Shown: positions 53,001 through 60,594 of the stretch, piece after piece
How the letters are laid out: each line of letters starts with the position of its first letter
Position numbering within the stretch: the stretch's first letter is position 1
Source of the DNA: Picochlorum sp. 'celeri'
Taxonomy: Eukaryota; Chlorophyta; Trebouxiophyceae
NCBI GenBank assembly: GCA_010909725.1
Contig: JAACMV010000030.1
Coordinates: forward strand, 310,001-374,000
Direction: 5' to 3'
Length of the DNA: 64,000 nucleotides
Program-made: the position numbers and the translations under genes
Notes under the pieces: model-generated
Told to the model about the DNA's origin: nothing
What the model saw: only the letters and a program-made list of their open reading frames with translations
Databases searched by the model: none

Positions 53001-56000
53001 GGAGAATTCAAGATCCACGGTATCTTCCAAGCGTTTGAGCCCAGTGCAAACTTGGTTTTGTATCATTGCATGGGCATTGGTGCCTTGAAACGCAAAAGCA
53101 CTGACTCCCCCGAAAGCAGAGGCGCGATTCGAACCGGTTGGCATGACCTGGCGAGGGCCAAATGCAGGTGTTTGCCCTCTTGACTCAAGCGTTGCGCTGA
53201 CATGAGGGTTCATATTTCTCAACGACACGAATGGATCGATAGATACATCGCACATCATCAAAGTAAGTTTACTGAGTCCGACGATACCTGCAGCCGGTTC
53301 TGCATGCCCCATGAATGATTTAGCAGAAGTCAATTCCAATGGCGAAACCCGATCAGATGCCTTATTCAGCAGCACAGCCGTGGCAGCACCCAGTTCAATA
53401 GGATCGCCAAGAGGCGTTCCAGTGCCATGCATTTGCAAATGCTTGATATCTCCAGCCGCCAATCCACCAGAAAGGAGTGAGCTCCTGATGACATCTTGCT
53501 GGCTTGGGCCATTAGGTGCAGTAAGGGCACTTGACCGACCATCCTGGTTGACTGCTGTACCCACCAAAAATGCTTTCACCCTCTGCGCATTATCTTTTCC
53601 ATGGTTGGATTCAAGTATCATGGACATGGCGGCCTCTGCCCGCACATAGCCATCTGCAAACAAAGAATTGAAGCATGTTGGTGACACGACCTAATTTGCA
53701 TAAACAATTGCAATTCCCTTCGCACCTGCTGAAGCATCCAAAGTTTTGCATCGACCGTCGTCAGCGAGCATTCCAGCCCTAAGACAAGCCCTCGTCCAGG
53801 AGTGAACCAATGCTAAGTTCGTTCCCATAGTGGCAGAAACTGTGCACAGTCCTTCCTGCATAGAGTTTGCTGCCAAATGTGTGCTGACAAGAGAGGAAGA
53901 GCAAGCTGTATCCACAGTCATAGCAGGCCCTTTAAGCCCAAAGGAGTACGAAATCCTTCCAGAAGTCACACTGAGATGTGCCCCCGTTGCATAGTATGTG
54001 TTGAGGGCACTTCCTGTCTCGTAGGCAATTCTGGCGTAATCCAATTGAGAAACACCCACAAAAATCCCAGTGTGACGTGTGAACTCCCTCTCAATCAAAA
54101 ACTCGTTCCACGAATGCAGAAAATATGTCAAAAGCAGTCTTTGCTGCGGGTCCATGAGGACTGCCTCAGCAGGGGAAATGTTGAATACCTTTGCATCCAA
54201 GAGATCTGCCCCTTCGATGAATGATCCGAATTGTAAATTCAATTCCTTGAAATTATCAGTCGGCGGTTGATCAATATCCCATCTCTCAAGAGGAACCTGT
54301 GTGATCCTGTCGTTACCTTTGTACGAGGTATGACTCAAATCACCCCCAGGAACAACACCTGCAATGGAAACAATCGAACAAATACCTGCAGTTACGGTAG
54401 AGGGCACCAAGGCACTGGGTTCGGGCGCATTATACTCCAATGTCTGACCAGAGACACTGCAGATATACTCCGATATTTCCCTAATAGTGGGATAGTCAAA
54501 AAGCAATGTTCCTGGAAGATCCTCACCAACAATGGCTTCGAGACTGGAGACCAACTGCACAGCCATTGTTGAATTCACTCCCATGCTCATCAGAGGTGCA
54601 TCCACGTCGGGATTATCTTCGGATATTGCCTCTGAGATGATATTTTTGACGGATTCAATCACTTGACCTTGCATCTGCACATTGGAAATCCTTCCTTTGT
54701 TAGATGAATCTTTAGCAAATACACGTACCTTTGAAACACCTCTTGCAGTTGGCATCGACTCTCGCATCTGATCTGATTCGAGAGATAACTCCTTTTCAAA
54801 ATACTCAACAAGTTCGTTGAGAGTTGGATAATCAAATATGACTGTCCCTGGGACACTGATGCCCAGGTTCTCCTCAAGAGCTCCTACAACTTGGACTGCC
54901 ATTGTTGAGTTAACACCAGCTGACATAAATGGCTCTCCAGACGAGAGCTGCTCTACCACATCTTCTTGGAGCATCTTTGCCAAAGCTCCCAAGACAAGCC
55001 CGCGAATGTCTCGCTGAGGATGCTCAGCAGCTCCCACTTCTTCTGTGGATGAGTACAATATGGCAGCAAATGGTGGCACCTTTGTCCTGGCAGCCGACAA
55101 TGCTGTCCTCACAAGCCTGTCATTCTCACACTCAAACAAAGACGTTGGCAAGCACAGAAGAACCACATTCGCACTTGGCAGCAATGCCTTAAGCCTTAGC
55201 GATGCTTCATGGTCTGGTTTACTTAGGCAAAGTACAACCACATCCTGAATTCCAAGGTGACCAAGATTTTCCAGTACGCTCCAAGATGCTGCCAAGGATT
55301 GTACCACCAAGACATAAGATGCGCCTTGAATGACACGTGGGCCAAAAGTGGACATGTCAGACTGCAGGTCAATTTGTTCCAAGCTGCCTCCAGCCATCTT
55401 TGCGATATATTTCACCATGTCTGAGAGTCCCTTGGGAGCAACGAAGCTGGTTTTAGACGAGGAAACCTCCACCGGCTTGTCAGTTGAAAACATTTTTCTC
55501 AACTCGGTTTTCAAAATTTTCCCAGATCCTGTCGTCGGAAGAGCGTCCACAACATGCACGGTGATTGGCACCTTGTACTCTGCTAGACGCTCTCTGCACC
55601 ACACGACCAAATCTTTCCCAAGAGTGGAGCTAGTCACTGCTTCCGGCTTGACTGTAACAGCAGCGGTAACGAGCTCCCCCATAACCTTGTTCTCAACCCC
55701 AAAAACAGCAGCCTGGTGCACAGCTGGATGATTGTGGAGAACATCCTCAACCTCTGTCGTGTAGACATTTTCACCCCCAACAAGAAGCATGTCTTTCTTC
55801 CTGTCAACCACACTGAGGTAGCCATTGGGGTGATGAAGAGCCAAATCTCCAGTATGGAACCATTCACCATCGAAAGCGTCTTCATTTGCTTCCTTCAAAC
55901 CTCTGTATCCTGCGAAAACAGTTGGTCCAGAGATAATAACCTCACCAATACTCTTGCCATCCTGAGGAACATCCTGCAGATTTTCGTCCACAATGCGAAC

Positions 56001-57158
56001 ATTGATCAGCTTGAAAGGCCTTCCACTGGTGCATACAAGATCCAATTGCTGCTCTGGTGTCAGAGAATCCTTATCCTCGGGCAGAATACTCATAGAAATC
56101 TTCCCACAGCACTCTGTCATTCCATACGAGACAAAAAACTCACACCCAAACAAAGCAATGGCTCGCATGACAATCGACTTTGACTGGGGAGAACCTCCAC
56201 ATGACAGCAGCCTGAGAGCAGAAAAGTCCACAACATCAGCAAGGGGGTTGTTCACCATCATCGCAACCATCGTCGAAGCAACGTTTGCAACTGAAACGCA
56301 TTCTGATTCCATCATAATCAATGCATCAGATGCAGAGAATACAGGCATGGTGACATGCCTGCCTCCAACCAAGGTAATTGCATATATAGCAAACACATCA
56401 ACCAAATGAAACATTGGAGCCATGTGGCCCCACACGTCCAATGAATTCAACTTCATTTCCTTCACAGTACCAATCGCATGATACACAACTATACGATGGC
56501 TCAACTCAACAGGCTTTGGTTTTCCAGTAGTCCCAGATGTATAATACAAATGAAACGTGTCATCCAAAGAGTTTTCAGGCATATCAGCAAGTCCAATAGC
56601 TGATCCTTTGGATGCAATGCACTTGTCAAACTCATAGCCCATATCTGATTCCTCCTGTGGCTGCTTGACCTCAGAGTCAACATGAACCCACACCATGTCC
56701 AAACTGGATCCAGTTTGTCCAATGACGGCTGCACGTGCTTCAATCAAAGCAGACGCGACTCCAGTATCAACGAAACACATTGTAGCTCCAGAATCCAAGA
56801 GAATGTATTCCAATTCTCTTGCAGCCAGGTTGATATTGAGATTGACAATGACAAGATGCAATGCTGCAGCTGCAAAGTGAATTTTCATCACAGCACTGCT
56901 ATTACGACAATGAACGGCAATTGCATCTCCTCTTCTCAACCCTTTCTCATGCAACCACGAGGCTAATGCAGTTGCCTCCTGAAAAAGCTCTGCGTACGTC
57001 AGGATTGAGTCATTTCCCCTATCAACAACAGCAATAGAGTCAGGGAAATGAATCGCAGCCAATTCCAAAATATGCCATGTATCATAATTACATGGAACAT
57101 CCGATTCCGTAGCAGATACACTCTGGGAGGGCTTGAGTTGCCCTTCCCCTGCCATCAT
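5029..57158 (-). CDS. Giant modular AT-less type I polyketide synthase (loading + 11 KS modules + 3 TE-like domains)
   Basis: One gene with four exons. Exon 1 is 57158-53726, exon 2 is 53653-50006, exon 3 is 49937-36739, and exon 4 runs from 36666 to the stop at 5029. All three introns are 68-72 bp GT-AG introns that keep the frame exactly. The start chosen is the ATG at 57158; the open frame extends 13 codons further up only through a TTG. Expected size is about 17,300 residues. Eleven KS active-site cysteines are readable, each in a TACS context, near 53.9, 49.0, 44.2, 40.0, 34.9, 30.4, 26.9, 22.3, 17.2, 12.5 and 10.0 kb. Each KS leads directly into a DH with no AT domain. Exon 4 is clean from 36666 to about 27.76 kb and from about 14.27 kb to 5029, but the 13.5 kb between is broken by single-base frameshifts, so no clean full translation exists for this sequence. 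The nearest known relatives are the multimodular PKSs of green algae such as Chlamydomonas PKS1, which is needed for zygospore wall maturation. The product here is unknown. Confidence 0.9.
8100..10470 (-). other. PKS module 11: divergent KS-DH(dead)-ACP, no KR
   Basis: KS11 keeps Cys (VDTACSASL) and both histidine positions, but the first histidine motif is [11 protein letters not shown] instead of [11 protein letters not shown] and the second is TGHQESAAG. The DH remnant has Asn in place of the catalytic histidine ([13 protein letters not shown]). No KR or ER is visible. The last ACP has [10 protein letters not shown] and ends YDYQSIEDI rather than the usual FDYPT. Prediction: either a second unreduced extension or a non-elongating transfer KS. 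Confidence 0.75.
10600..13000 (-). other. PKS module 10: KS-DH(dead)-ACP, no KR
   Basis: KS10 has [20 protein letters not shown] and GHTEAAAG, and DAQQR in place of DPQQR. The DH-like region reads [10 protein letters not shown]: histidine and glycine are kept but the motif proline is Ser. About 300 residues without a recognisable ER or KR follow, rich in Ser and Thr. The ACP is [10 protein letters not shown] at about 10.81-10.62 kb. Prediction: an unreduced beta-keto extension. Confidence 0.8.
13080..17750 (-). other. PKS module 9: KS of a different subtype, DH-ER-KR-ACP
   Basis: KS9 differs from its neighbours: a classical N-terminus ([13 protein letters not shown]), [55 protein letters not shown] and [11 protein letters not shown]. 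The others have [15 protein letters not shown] endings. DH9 has the intact [12 protein letters not shown]9 (about 15.08-14.29 kb) has [15 protein letters not shown]9 and the ACP (13.4-14.2 kb and about 13.31-13.10 kb) lie on the clean side of the frameshift tract ([27 protein letters not shown]). Prediction: fully reduced extension. Confidence 0.7.
17820..22700 (-). other. PKS module 8: KS-DH-ER-KR-ACP-ACP
   Basis: A clean 1.66 kb frame (22650-20989) covers KS8 ([28 protein letters not shown]) and the first half of DH8 ([10 protein letters not shown], intact). The second DH half (NPTVLDMH) is near 20.85 kb in another frame. ER8 (about 20.11-19.29 kb) and KR8 (about 19.2-18.5 kb, [11 protein letters not shown]) are in several frames. 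Two ACPs of nearly the same sequence follow near 18.2 and 17.9 kb ([19 protein letters not shown]). Prediction: fully reduced extension if the frames are repaired. Confidence 0.65.
22820..27300 (-). other. PKS module 7: KS-DH-ER-KR-ACP, many frameshifts
   Basis: All domains are recognisable but in alternating frames. KS7 has IDTACSASL near 26.90 kb and GHGEPAAG near 26.39 kb. The HGTGxPLGDP segment near 26.5 kb is split by two single-base losses; the His codon is present in the neighbouring frame. DH7 near 25.97 kb reads as DHYSTGEE, then IFP, then GAGYFEA across two frame changes. ER7 (about 24.8-24.0 kb) has [13 protein letters not shown] and KRDIW. KR7 (about 23.94-23.13 kb) has [10 protein letters not shown] and [11 protein letters not shown]. 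The ACP (MAAGLDSLG) is near 22.95 kb. If the indels are sequence errors, this is a fully reducing module. Confidence 0.65.
27450..30870 (-). other. PKS module 6: KS-DH(dead)-KR-ACP, no ER
   Basis: KS6 has [18 protein letters not shown] and GHSEPAAG. The DH region aligns ([16 protein letters not shown]) but lacks both the catalytic histidine and the motif proline, so it should be inactive. There is no ER. KR6 (about 28430-27770) has [10 protein letters not shown] and [10 protein letters not shown]. The first frameshift of the damaged tract falls just after KR6 at about 27755. The ACP ([10 protein letters not shown]) is at about 27680-27460. Prediction: beta-hydroxyl product. Confidence 0.75.
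30940..35480 (-). other. PKS module 5: KS-DH-ER-KR-ACP, ER/KR cassette copy A
   Basis: KS5 has [18 protein letters not shown] and [10 protein letters not shown]5 has the intact [10 protein letters not shown] and the second-half motif in an acceptable form. ER5 and the first half of KR5 are cassette copy A (31559-32943). The KR tyrosine is in MNYSSANS. There is a single [13 protein letters not shown], at about 31170-30950. Prediction: fully reduced extension. Confidence 0.85.
31559..32943 (-). repeat. GC-rich ER/KR-N cassette, copy A (module 5)
   Basis: These 1385 bp match copy B with no indels and four substitutions found by line-by-line reading. They span the ER from [10 protein letters not shown] to the first half of the KR, ending at SLLGSPGQ just before the catalytic tyrosine. 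Hand counts of 60 bp lines inside give 58-73% GC, against 35-45% in flanking lines. Confidence 0.95.
35522..35716 (-). repeat. Duplicated ACP, second copy in protein order (module 4)
   Basis: These 195 bp match 35861-36055 at an offset of 339 bp with two substitutions. They encode a complete ACP ([20 protein letters not shown]). A charged linker rich in Arg, Lys, Asp and Ser separates the copies. Confidence 0.95.
35861..36055 (-). repeat. Duplicated ACP, first copy in protein order (module 4)
   Basis: Partner of 35522-35716. The block covers the ACP itself and stops at its edges, so a single domain was copied in tandem. Confidence 0.95.
36667..36738 (-). other. PKS intron 3 (72 bp)
   Basis: Donor GTATGT, acceptor CTGCTTGCAG, phase 0. 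It joins KPVM to GLIHSGG inside KR4, restoring the conserved H(S/A)GG segment. Confidence 0.9.
37160..37842 (-). repeat. GC-rich ER cassette, copy C (module 4)
   Basis: These 683 bp match 32162-32844 of copy A with no indels and two substitutions. They cover the ER core from VGINFRDV to VDFLPDMAV. The ER ends and the whole KR of module 4 are unrelated to A and B at DNA level. Confidence 0.95.
38740..38763 (-). repeat. His/Gln codon repeat in DH4
   Basis: A run of CAC/CAT codons followed by CAG/CAA codons encodes about five histidines and four glutamines between the two halves of the module 4 DH. This is a local microsatellite and is probably a surface loop. Confidence 0.75.
40590..44650 (-). 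other. PKS module 3: KS-DH(altered)-KR-ACP-ACP-pseudoACP, no ER
   Basis: KS3 has ETACSSSL (Glu instead of the usual Asp two residues before Ala-Cys), [11 protein letters not shown] and [10 protein letters not shown]3 reads [10 protein letters not shown], with Asn in place of the motif glycine. There is no ER between DH and KR. KR3 (about 42190-41420) has ITGGTGSLG and ANYSAANS. Two normal ACPs follow ([10 protein letters not shown] and [10 protein letters not shown]). A third ACP-like unit at about 40800-40590 keeps the helical pattern up to the second helix (LSPSDR...[15 protein letters not shown]) but has no serine at the attachment site. Prediction: beta-hydroxyl, or a double bond if DH3 works. 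Confidence 0.8.
44790..49560 (-). other. PKS module 2: KS-DH-ER-KR-ACP-ACP, ER/KR cassette copy B
   Basis: KS2 has [18 protein letters not shown] and [10 protein letters not shown]2 reads [10 protein letters not shown]: the glycine of HxxxGxxxxP is Asp, so activity is uncertain. ER2 and the first half of KR2 lie in the GC-rich duplicated cassette (45641-47025). The catalytic KR tyrosine (ANYSVANS) is just outside the identical block. Two ACPs follow, [10 protein letters not shown] (about 45250-45040) and [10 protein letters not shown] (about 45010-44790). Prediction: fully reduced extension if DH2 works. Confidence 0.8.
45641..47025 (-). repeat. GC-rich ER/KR-N cassette, copy B (module 2)
   Basis: This partner of copy A lies at a constant offset of 14,082 bp. 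Both edges are abrupt: outside them the two modules differ as much as any other pair. Substitutions relative to A are at 46486, 46633 and about 46645, and one in the ggggnccagg word near 46866. Confidence 0.95.
49938..50005 (-). other. PKS intron 2 (68 bp)
   Basis: Donor GTGAGT, acceptor TTTTGTAG. The split codon G|GC gives Gly in the linker between KR1 and the module 1 ACP. Confidence 0.88.
53654..53725 (-). other. PKS intron 1 (72 bp)
   Basis: Donor GTGCGA, acceptor TTTGTTTGCAG. The split codon G|AT gives the Asp of the KS motif DGYVR, so the join is fixed by protein conservation. Confidence 0.9.
54400..57158 (-). other. PKS loading module: acyl-adenylating ligase, Rossmann-like remnant, ACP-ACP
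   Basis: The A domain (about 57080-55480) has the AMP-binding signature [11 protein letters not shown], then GEWFHTGDL and [22 protein letters not shown], and the C-terminal catalytic lysine motif TTGSGKILK. It should activate a carboxylic acid and load it on an ACP. About 55420-55020 reads like half a ketoreductase-type Rossmann fold without a GGxGGxG loop. Two ACPs follow (about 55005-54800 and 54680-54460). Both carry GVNSTMAVQ, that is Asn-Ser-Thr, where all later ACPs have Asp-Ser-Leu or close to it. The phosphopantetheine serine is kept. The starter is probably a free fatty or aromatic acid; the sequence does not say which. This N-terminal arrangement differs from every extension module. 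Confidence 0.85.
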
Positions 57159-58051
57159 GCACTGTACCGACAAAGACCTTTCTGTGCAACAAGACAAGAA
57201 GACGAACGGTTCGATTACTATACACGTCTACTTTAATTTTTTTTTTCTCTATTTTTCTATATGTGTGGTATCTGATGTCTGATCGCGTGTCTCAACACTG
57301 CAAACACCATGGACATGTTTAGGATCCTCCGCACACACACTGTGACTGATAACAACAGCGCCGCTGCAGTCAACGCAGACATCCAACGCTACCCACCCAT
57401 TCCCAACCCACAACGGGTACCATTAATTAAACATTTTAATCGATTTTAAATTCAATTCACACCGCCACTGTCCCCATCATTCGCTTTCTGACGAGTGATC
57501 TCCCCGGACATGGACCGCATTCGAAGACCAAGTCAACTCCTAAACCTCAAATCCTCCCCATACCAAAATTTTCACCACAGTCCCAGAAATAAACACAGAT
57601 TAGGTATAAAACAGATAATACATGATTCTGATTGCAACATGAATCACAATAAAAACCGGCCCAAGAGTCTCGTCTGACGACGCAGTGGAATGGCACATAC
57701 ACCGACGTCAATCACTCACGCACCTAGACAATTGTATATCGGATGATACTAATCACCAATTTGAGTATCAGAATCAGTAGTGGCTCGGTCCACGGTGAGA
57801 GCCGGAATTTCAAACACACGTCAATCAATATCCTTTGGGCGCCTTCGAGAATGTTGAGGCCACCATTGACTCGGCATTTGACAGGACGCATTCTATGTGC
57901 AACCCTAGGCAGGATCGGGCCCCATCAACCACATCACCAATGGGATGATACGAGCGTCAAGGCTATATACCTTGCTGATGCTCCCCATCCATCAGCATCC
58001 TCAATTATTTCTATTATTTATTCGCCATACTGAGAAATAGATATCTAACTC
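57159..58051. promoter_or_regulatory. Divergent promoter region between the PKS gene and the ESSS-like gene
   Basis: These 893 bp contain no supported gene. On the PKS side there is a long T/A-rich run (about 57234-57263 on the plus strand). On the ESSS side, ggctatatacc at about 57961-57971 is a TATA-like box 80-90 bp before the ATG. Two open frames of 60 and 96 codons here show no family features and are treated as chance. Confidence 0.55.
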
Positions 58052-58396
58052 ATGGCGAGTAGGAGAGGAGGAGGGCTGTGTCGTCGATTGCATTCCCTCT
58101 TGTCTCAGCAGCAGCAGCAGAATGGAGTCGTGAGTCAGGTTCGATCGACAGCAATAAAGCGAGGAGGAGGATCAAAAGAAAGCTTTTTCTCAGAGGGAAA
58201 GAACGACCCTGGGGGTTTACTCTTCAATGAATCTCCACCGGCGGATGGAGTCAGACAATGGGAATCGTGGGAAGCTCCGTGGTACTTTGCCATTGGAGCT
58301 GCAACTGCAATACTAACGATTGGATTATCAGCCAAACCAGATACCAGTCTCGTAGCATGGGCTGAGAGGGAAGCTCTGGCGCGACGGGAATCATAA
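58052..58396 (+). CDS. Mitochondrial complex I ESSS/NDUFB11-like subunit
   Basis: Predicted 114-residue protein. Residues 1-45 are Arg/Ser/Gln-rich with few acids, resembling a mitochondrial presequence. Then come LLFNESPPADG, RQWESWEAPWY, a single hydrophobic span (FAIGAATAILTIGLSA), and KPDTSLVAWAEREALAR. The order Pro-rich box, WE.WE.PWY, one TM, AKPDT..WA..EAL is the pattern of the plant/algal ESSS (NDUFB11-type) accessory subunit of the complex I membrane arm. The assignment rests on these motifs from memory of the family. The gene is convergent with SdhB, 76 bp between stops. Confidence 0.65.
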   Translation: MASRRGGGLCRRLHSLLSQQQQQNGVVSQVRSTAIKRGGGSKESFFSEGKNDPGGLLFNESPPADGVRQWESWEAPWYFAIGAATAILTIGLSAKPDTSLVAWAEREALARRES

Positions 58397-58399
58397 ATG

Positions 58400-58404
58400 T
58401 TACA
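58400..58404 (-). terminator. Putative polyadenylation signal TGTAA (SdhB)
   Basis: Minus-strand TGTAA 69 nt downstream of the SdhB stop, directly abutting the convergent ESSS-like stop codon. Confidence 0.55.
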
Positions 58405-58472
58405 AACACCTGACTGATTTGTTCATGTACACAACAATAGAATGTTACCAACAAAAGTAATAATACGCATCA

Positions 58473-59333
58473 TCATGCAGTCGTAGCTACATCTCCCTCC
58501 CCTTTGGCTGCTACAAGCTGTTTAATCTTACTGATGGCGACAGATGGCTGCAGATGCTTTGGACACACGGCAGTGCAGTTGTTGATTGTGTGACATCTGT
58601 ACAACTTGTACTGGTCATCCAAATCTGCGAGCCGCTGCTCGGTGAAATCATCTCTACTATCAATGATCCATCTATACGCGTTCAATAGAACGGCTGGGCC
58701 AAGATATTTATCCGACGCCCACCAATAGGATGGGCATGATGTGGAACAGCAGGCACACAGGATGCATTCATACAGTCCATCCAGCTTTGCCCTGTCTTCT
58801 TTGCTCTGCAGATTCTCCTTACCAGGCTCCGGCGGAGTCGTCTTCTGTAGATATGGCTTGATACTTTTATACTGTGCGTAAAAGTTGGACATATCCACCA
58901 CCAAATCCTTGACCACAAACATGTGTGGGAGGGGGGCCACCCTTGACACTTTGGAGACGTCCTTCTCCACCCGAGTGAGGCATGCCAAGCCATTCGTTCC
59001 GTCAATATTCATGGCACATGACCCACAAATACCCTCCCTACAAGATCGACGCAGGGCCAGCGTAGAATCCTGTTCATCTTTAATCTTGAGCAACACATCC
59101 AACATCATCGGTCCACACGAGTTCAGGTCAACCTTGTAACTCTGATATTTGGGTTTGTCCTCATTTTCTGGATCCCATCTGTATATTAAAAATTCTTTTT
59201 CTACCACGGGTTTCTTTTCCGTTCCAACGGAATACTGCTGCATGGATGAGTGCGTTACGCTTCTGAGTGACCAGAGGCGTGAGTCGGACAAAAGCCCTCG
59301 TCGCTTGGATACAGTTTGCAGTAATGATTGCAT
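58473..59333 (-). CDS. SDHB: Succinate dehydrogenase iron-sulfur subunit, mitochondrial (complex II)
   Basis: Predicted 286 residues from the ATG at 59333; an in-frame TTG eight codons upstream is not needed. Residues 1-40 ([20 protein letters not shown] and on) form a basic presequence. The [2Fe-2S] ligands are in [16 protein letters not shown]...LAC. The [4Fe-4S] ligands are in [16 protein letters not shown], and the [3Fe-4S] ligands in [17 protein letters not shown]. Length and cluster spacing are standard. SdhB passes electrons from FAD-bearing SdhA to ubiquinone in the inner mitochondrial membrane. The upstream gene starts divergently about 0.2 kb away. Confidence 0.97.
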   Translation of the reverse strand: MQSLLQTVSKRRGLLSDSRLWSLRSVTHSSMQQYSVGTEKKPVVEKEFLIYRWDPENEDKPKYQSYKVDLNSCGPMMLDVLLKIKDEQDSTLALRRSCREGICGSCAMNIDGTNGLACLTRVEKDVSKVSRVAPLPHMFVVKDLVVDMSNFYAQYKSIKPYLQKTTPPEPGKENLQSKEDRAKLDGLYECILCACCSTSCPSYWWASDKYLGPAVLLNAYRWIIDSRDDFTEQRLADLDDQYKLYRCHTINNCTAVCPKHLQPSVAISKIKQLVAAKGEGDVATTA

Positions 59334-59549
59334 CCTTTCTAACAAAACATTCTTCAATAGAAATGGCCAAGGGTCTGCTGAGTGGCACGCTCGTATGTGT
59401 GATGCCTTGGCCCTAGGGTCTACCTATTGAAGAGGATGCTTGATGGGAGATGATTGTTCTTGGACAATTCATCGACATGGCGCCCCATCATGGATGCATG
59501 TTTCGTATTTGTTATTACATACACTAAAAGGTTTATTATTAAAAAGCCA
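59334..59549. promoter_or_regulatory. Short divergent promoter region
   Basis: About 0.2 kb separates the SdhB ATG from the likely start of the next plus-strand gene. No TATA box is obvious. The exact right boundary depends on which start the unrecognised gene uses. Confidence 0.4.
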
Positions 59550-60545
59550 ATGCTGCGACCATGGTGCATGCGTGGTGTGAGACTGGGTACACCATGCAGC
59601 AGGCATGGCTGGTCGAGCCAGATGTTCTTCGATTCAGTACATTGCAGTGTGATGAGAGTATCCCTCAGGCAGACTAGAGTGAATTACAGTGGCTCTGCGA
59701 AAGGGCTGGTGTGTTGCTGCACGCATGGCGGTGAAGGTCCCATGACTGCAGTGGACACTTTGGTGGAACGTCTTGTTGAAGATCGGGAGCGAGGATATCG
59801 TGCCATCGATGCGTGGTTAGAAGATAATGATGTAACATTACGGGTTTTGCAGTATATAGAGGATTGTGTTGTGGCATGTGAGGATGAAGGGAGGAGGTAT
59901 GCATTGGATATAGTTGGGGAGCGGTTGGCTGCCAGTCTTCTAGGGCTGTCTACATGTCTTGATGTGGGAGAGGTACAGAGAGGTGAGGAAGAGATGGGTG
60001 AACGAGCCTCACTCAAGGGGCAGCGTGGGGGAGGAGTAGATGAAGGTTTCAGTGTGGCCACAGGAGGAGTTGCTTCTGAACTGCAGTTGAGCACGCAAGG
60101 TATGCAATTGCTTCAGCAGCAAGCCGTGGCGTTGGAGGCGACCATAGGTATTCGGAAAGCGGAATCAATTGTACAAATTTTAGGCAGAAAGCGTGTGACT
60201 GATGATGACATGAAGACAGTTGCGATTCCAGAGAAGGGTGATGCATGGAGAATACTGGAAGTTTTGGTGCAGGTGCAAGATAGGGTGGAGCGTCGAGATA
60301 TGTTACATGAAGCATTTGTACCTATTGATGAGACTGAGGATGAAGAGTATGGGGAGGAGGAAGCATTGTCCACGACGCCTTTTGCATTGCTTCAGATTGT
60401 TCAGACATGTTTGGCATCACAGACCGAGCTAGACAATATGTGTCGTGGTATTTCTGCCGCATACTCGCATGATGATGTTGTGCATGTGTTGGAAGAATTG
60501 AGGGAAGACATTATCGAATCAATCGATGGCAATGTATCATGTTGA
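59550..60545 (+). CDS. Unrecognised protein, acidic and helical, possibly organelle-targeted
   Basis: A single open frame. The ATG at 59550 gives 331 residues; ATGs at 59490 and about 59743 are alternatives. From 59550 the first 60 residues are basic, Cys/Ser/Arg-rich and poor in acids (MLRPWCMRGVRLG), which could be a targeting sequence. The rest (from MTAVDTLVERLVEDRERG) is strongly helical and acidic, with EDNDVTLRVLQYIEDCVVACEDEG, a Gly/Glu-rich linker, a Gln/Leu-rich helix (MQLLQQQAVALEATIGIRK), and an acidic stretch ETEDEEYGEEE near residue 270. I do not recognise a family. The frame is open over 1 kb and codon use looks like the neighbours. It is convergent with the LYR gene (49 bp between stops). 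Confidence 0.6.
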   Translation: MLRPWCMRGVRLGTPCSRHGWSSQMFFDSVHCSVMRVSLRQTRVNYSGSAKGLVCCCTHGGEGPMTAVDTLVERLVEDRERGYRAIDAWLEDNDVTLRVLQYIEDCVVACEDEGRRYALDIVGERLAASLLGLSTCLDVGEVQRGEEEMGERASLKGQRGGGVDEGFSVATGGVASELQLSTQGMQLLQQQAVALEATIGIRKAESIVQILGRKRVTDDDMKTVAIPEKGDAWRILEVLVQVQDRVERRDMLHEAFVPIDETEDEEYGEEEALSTTPFALLQIVQTCLASQTELDNMCRGISAAYSHDDVVHVLEELREDIIESIDGNVSC

Positions 60546-60594
60546 ACCCCACACATGATGTTTCAACGTGGTCCCAGATGCATGTATTACGTGT

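Larger units (their letters stand above)
49640..54400 (-). other. PKS module 1: KS-DH-ER-KR-ACP
   Basis: KS1 (about 54370-53040) is split by intron 1 just before DGYVRAEA. It has [18 protein letters not shown] and GHAEPAAG, so all three catalytic residues are present. DH1 has [10 protein letters not shown], the intact HxxxGxxxxP motif. ER1 (about 51720-50900) has [18 protein letters not shown] and the NADPH loop [12 protein letters not shown]1 (about 50770-50040) has ISGGVGGLG and the catalytic tyrosine in GNYAAANS. Intron 2 sits between KR1 and the single ACP ([10 protein letters not shown], about 49880-49670). Prediction: one fully reduced two-carbon extension. Confidence 0.85.

Noticed and set aside
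53687..53725. Apparent stop codon inside KS1 that would split the PKS into two genes
   Set aside because: A 72 bp GT-AG intron removes it exactly and restores the conserved DGYVR motif.
5029..57158. Bacterial contaminant contig carrying a trans-AT PKS
   Set aside because: Spliceosomal introns, TGTAA 3' signal, and flanking psbR, SdhB, bZIP and nucleoporin genes place it in a green-algal nucleus.
57159..57197. PKS start at the upstream TTG (57197)
   Set aside because: Nuclear genes use ATG; the first in-frame ATG is at 57158 and nothing upstream looks conserved.
5036..57236. Dozens of plus-strand open frames of 60-230 codons opposite the PKS
   Set aside because: They are shadows of the long minus-strand coding frames; the repeated ones (for example at 32038, 46120 and 37145) recur only because the ER cassette recurs.
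57495..58033. Two plus-strand open frames in the divergent promoter region
   Set aside because: Short, no motifs, and they overlap the expected promoter elements and TATA-like box of the ESSS-like gene.
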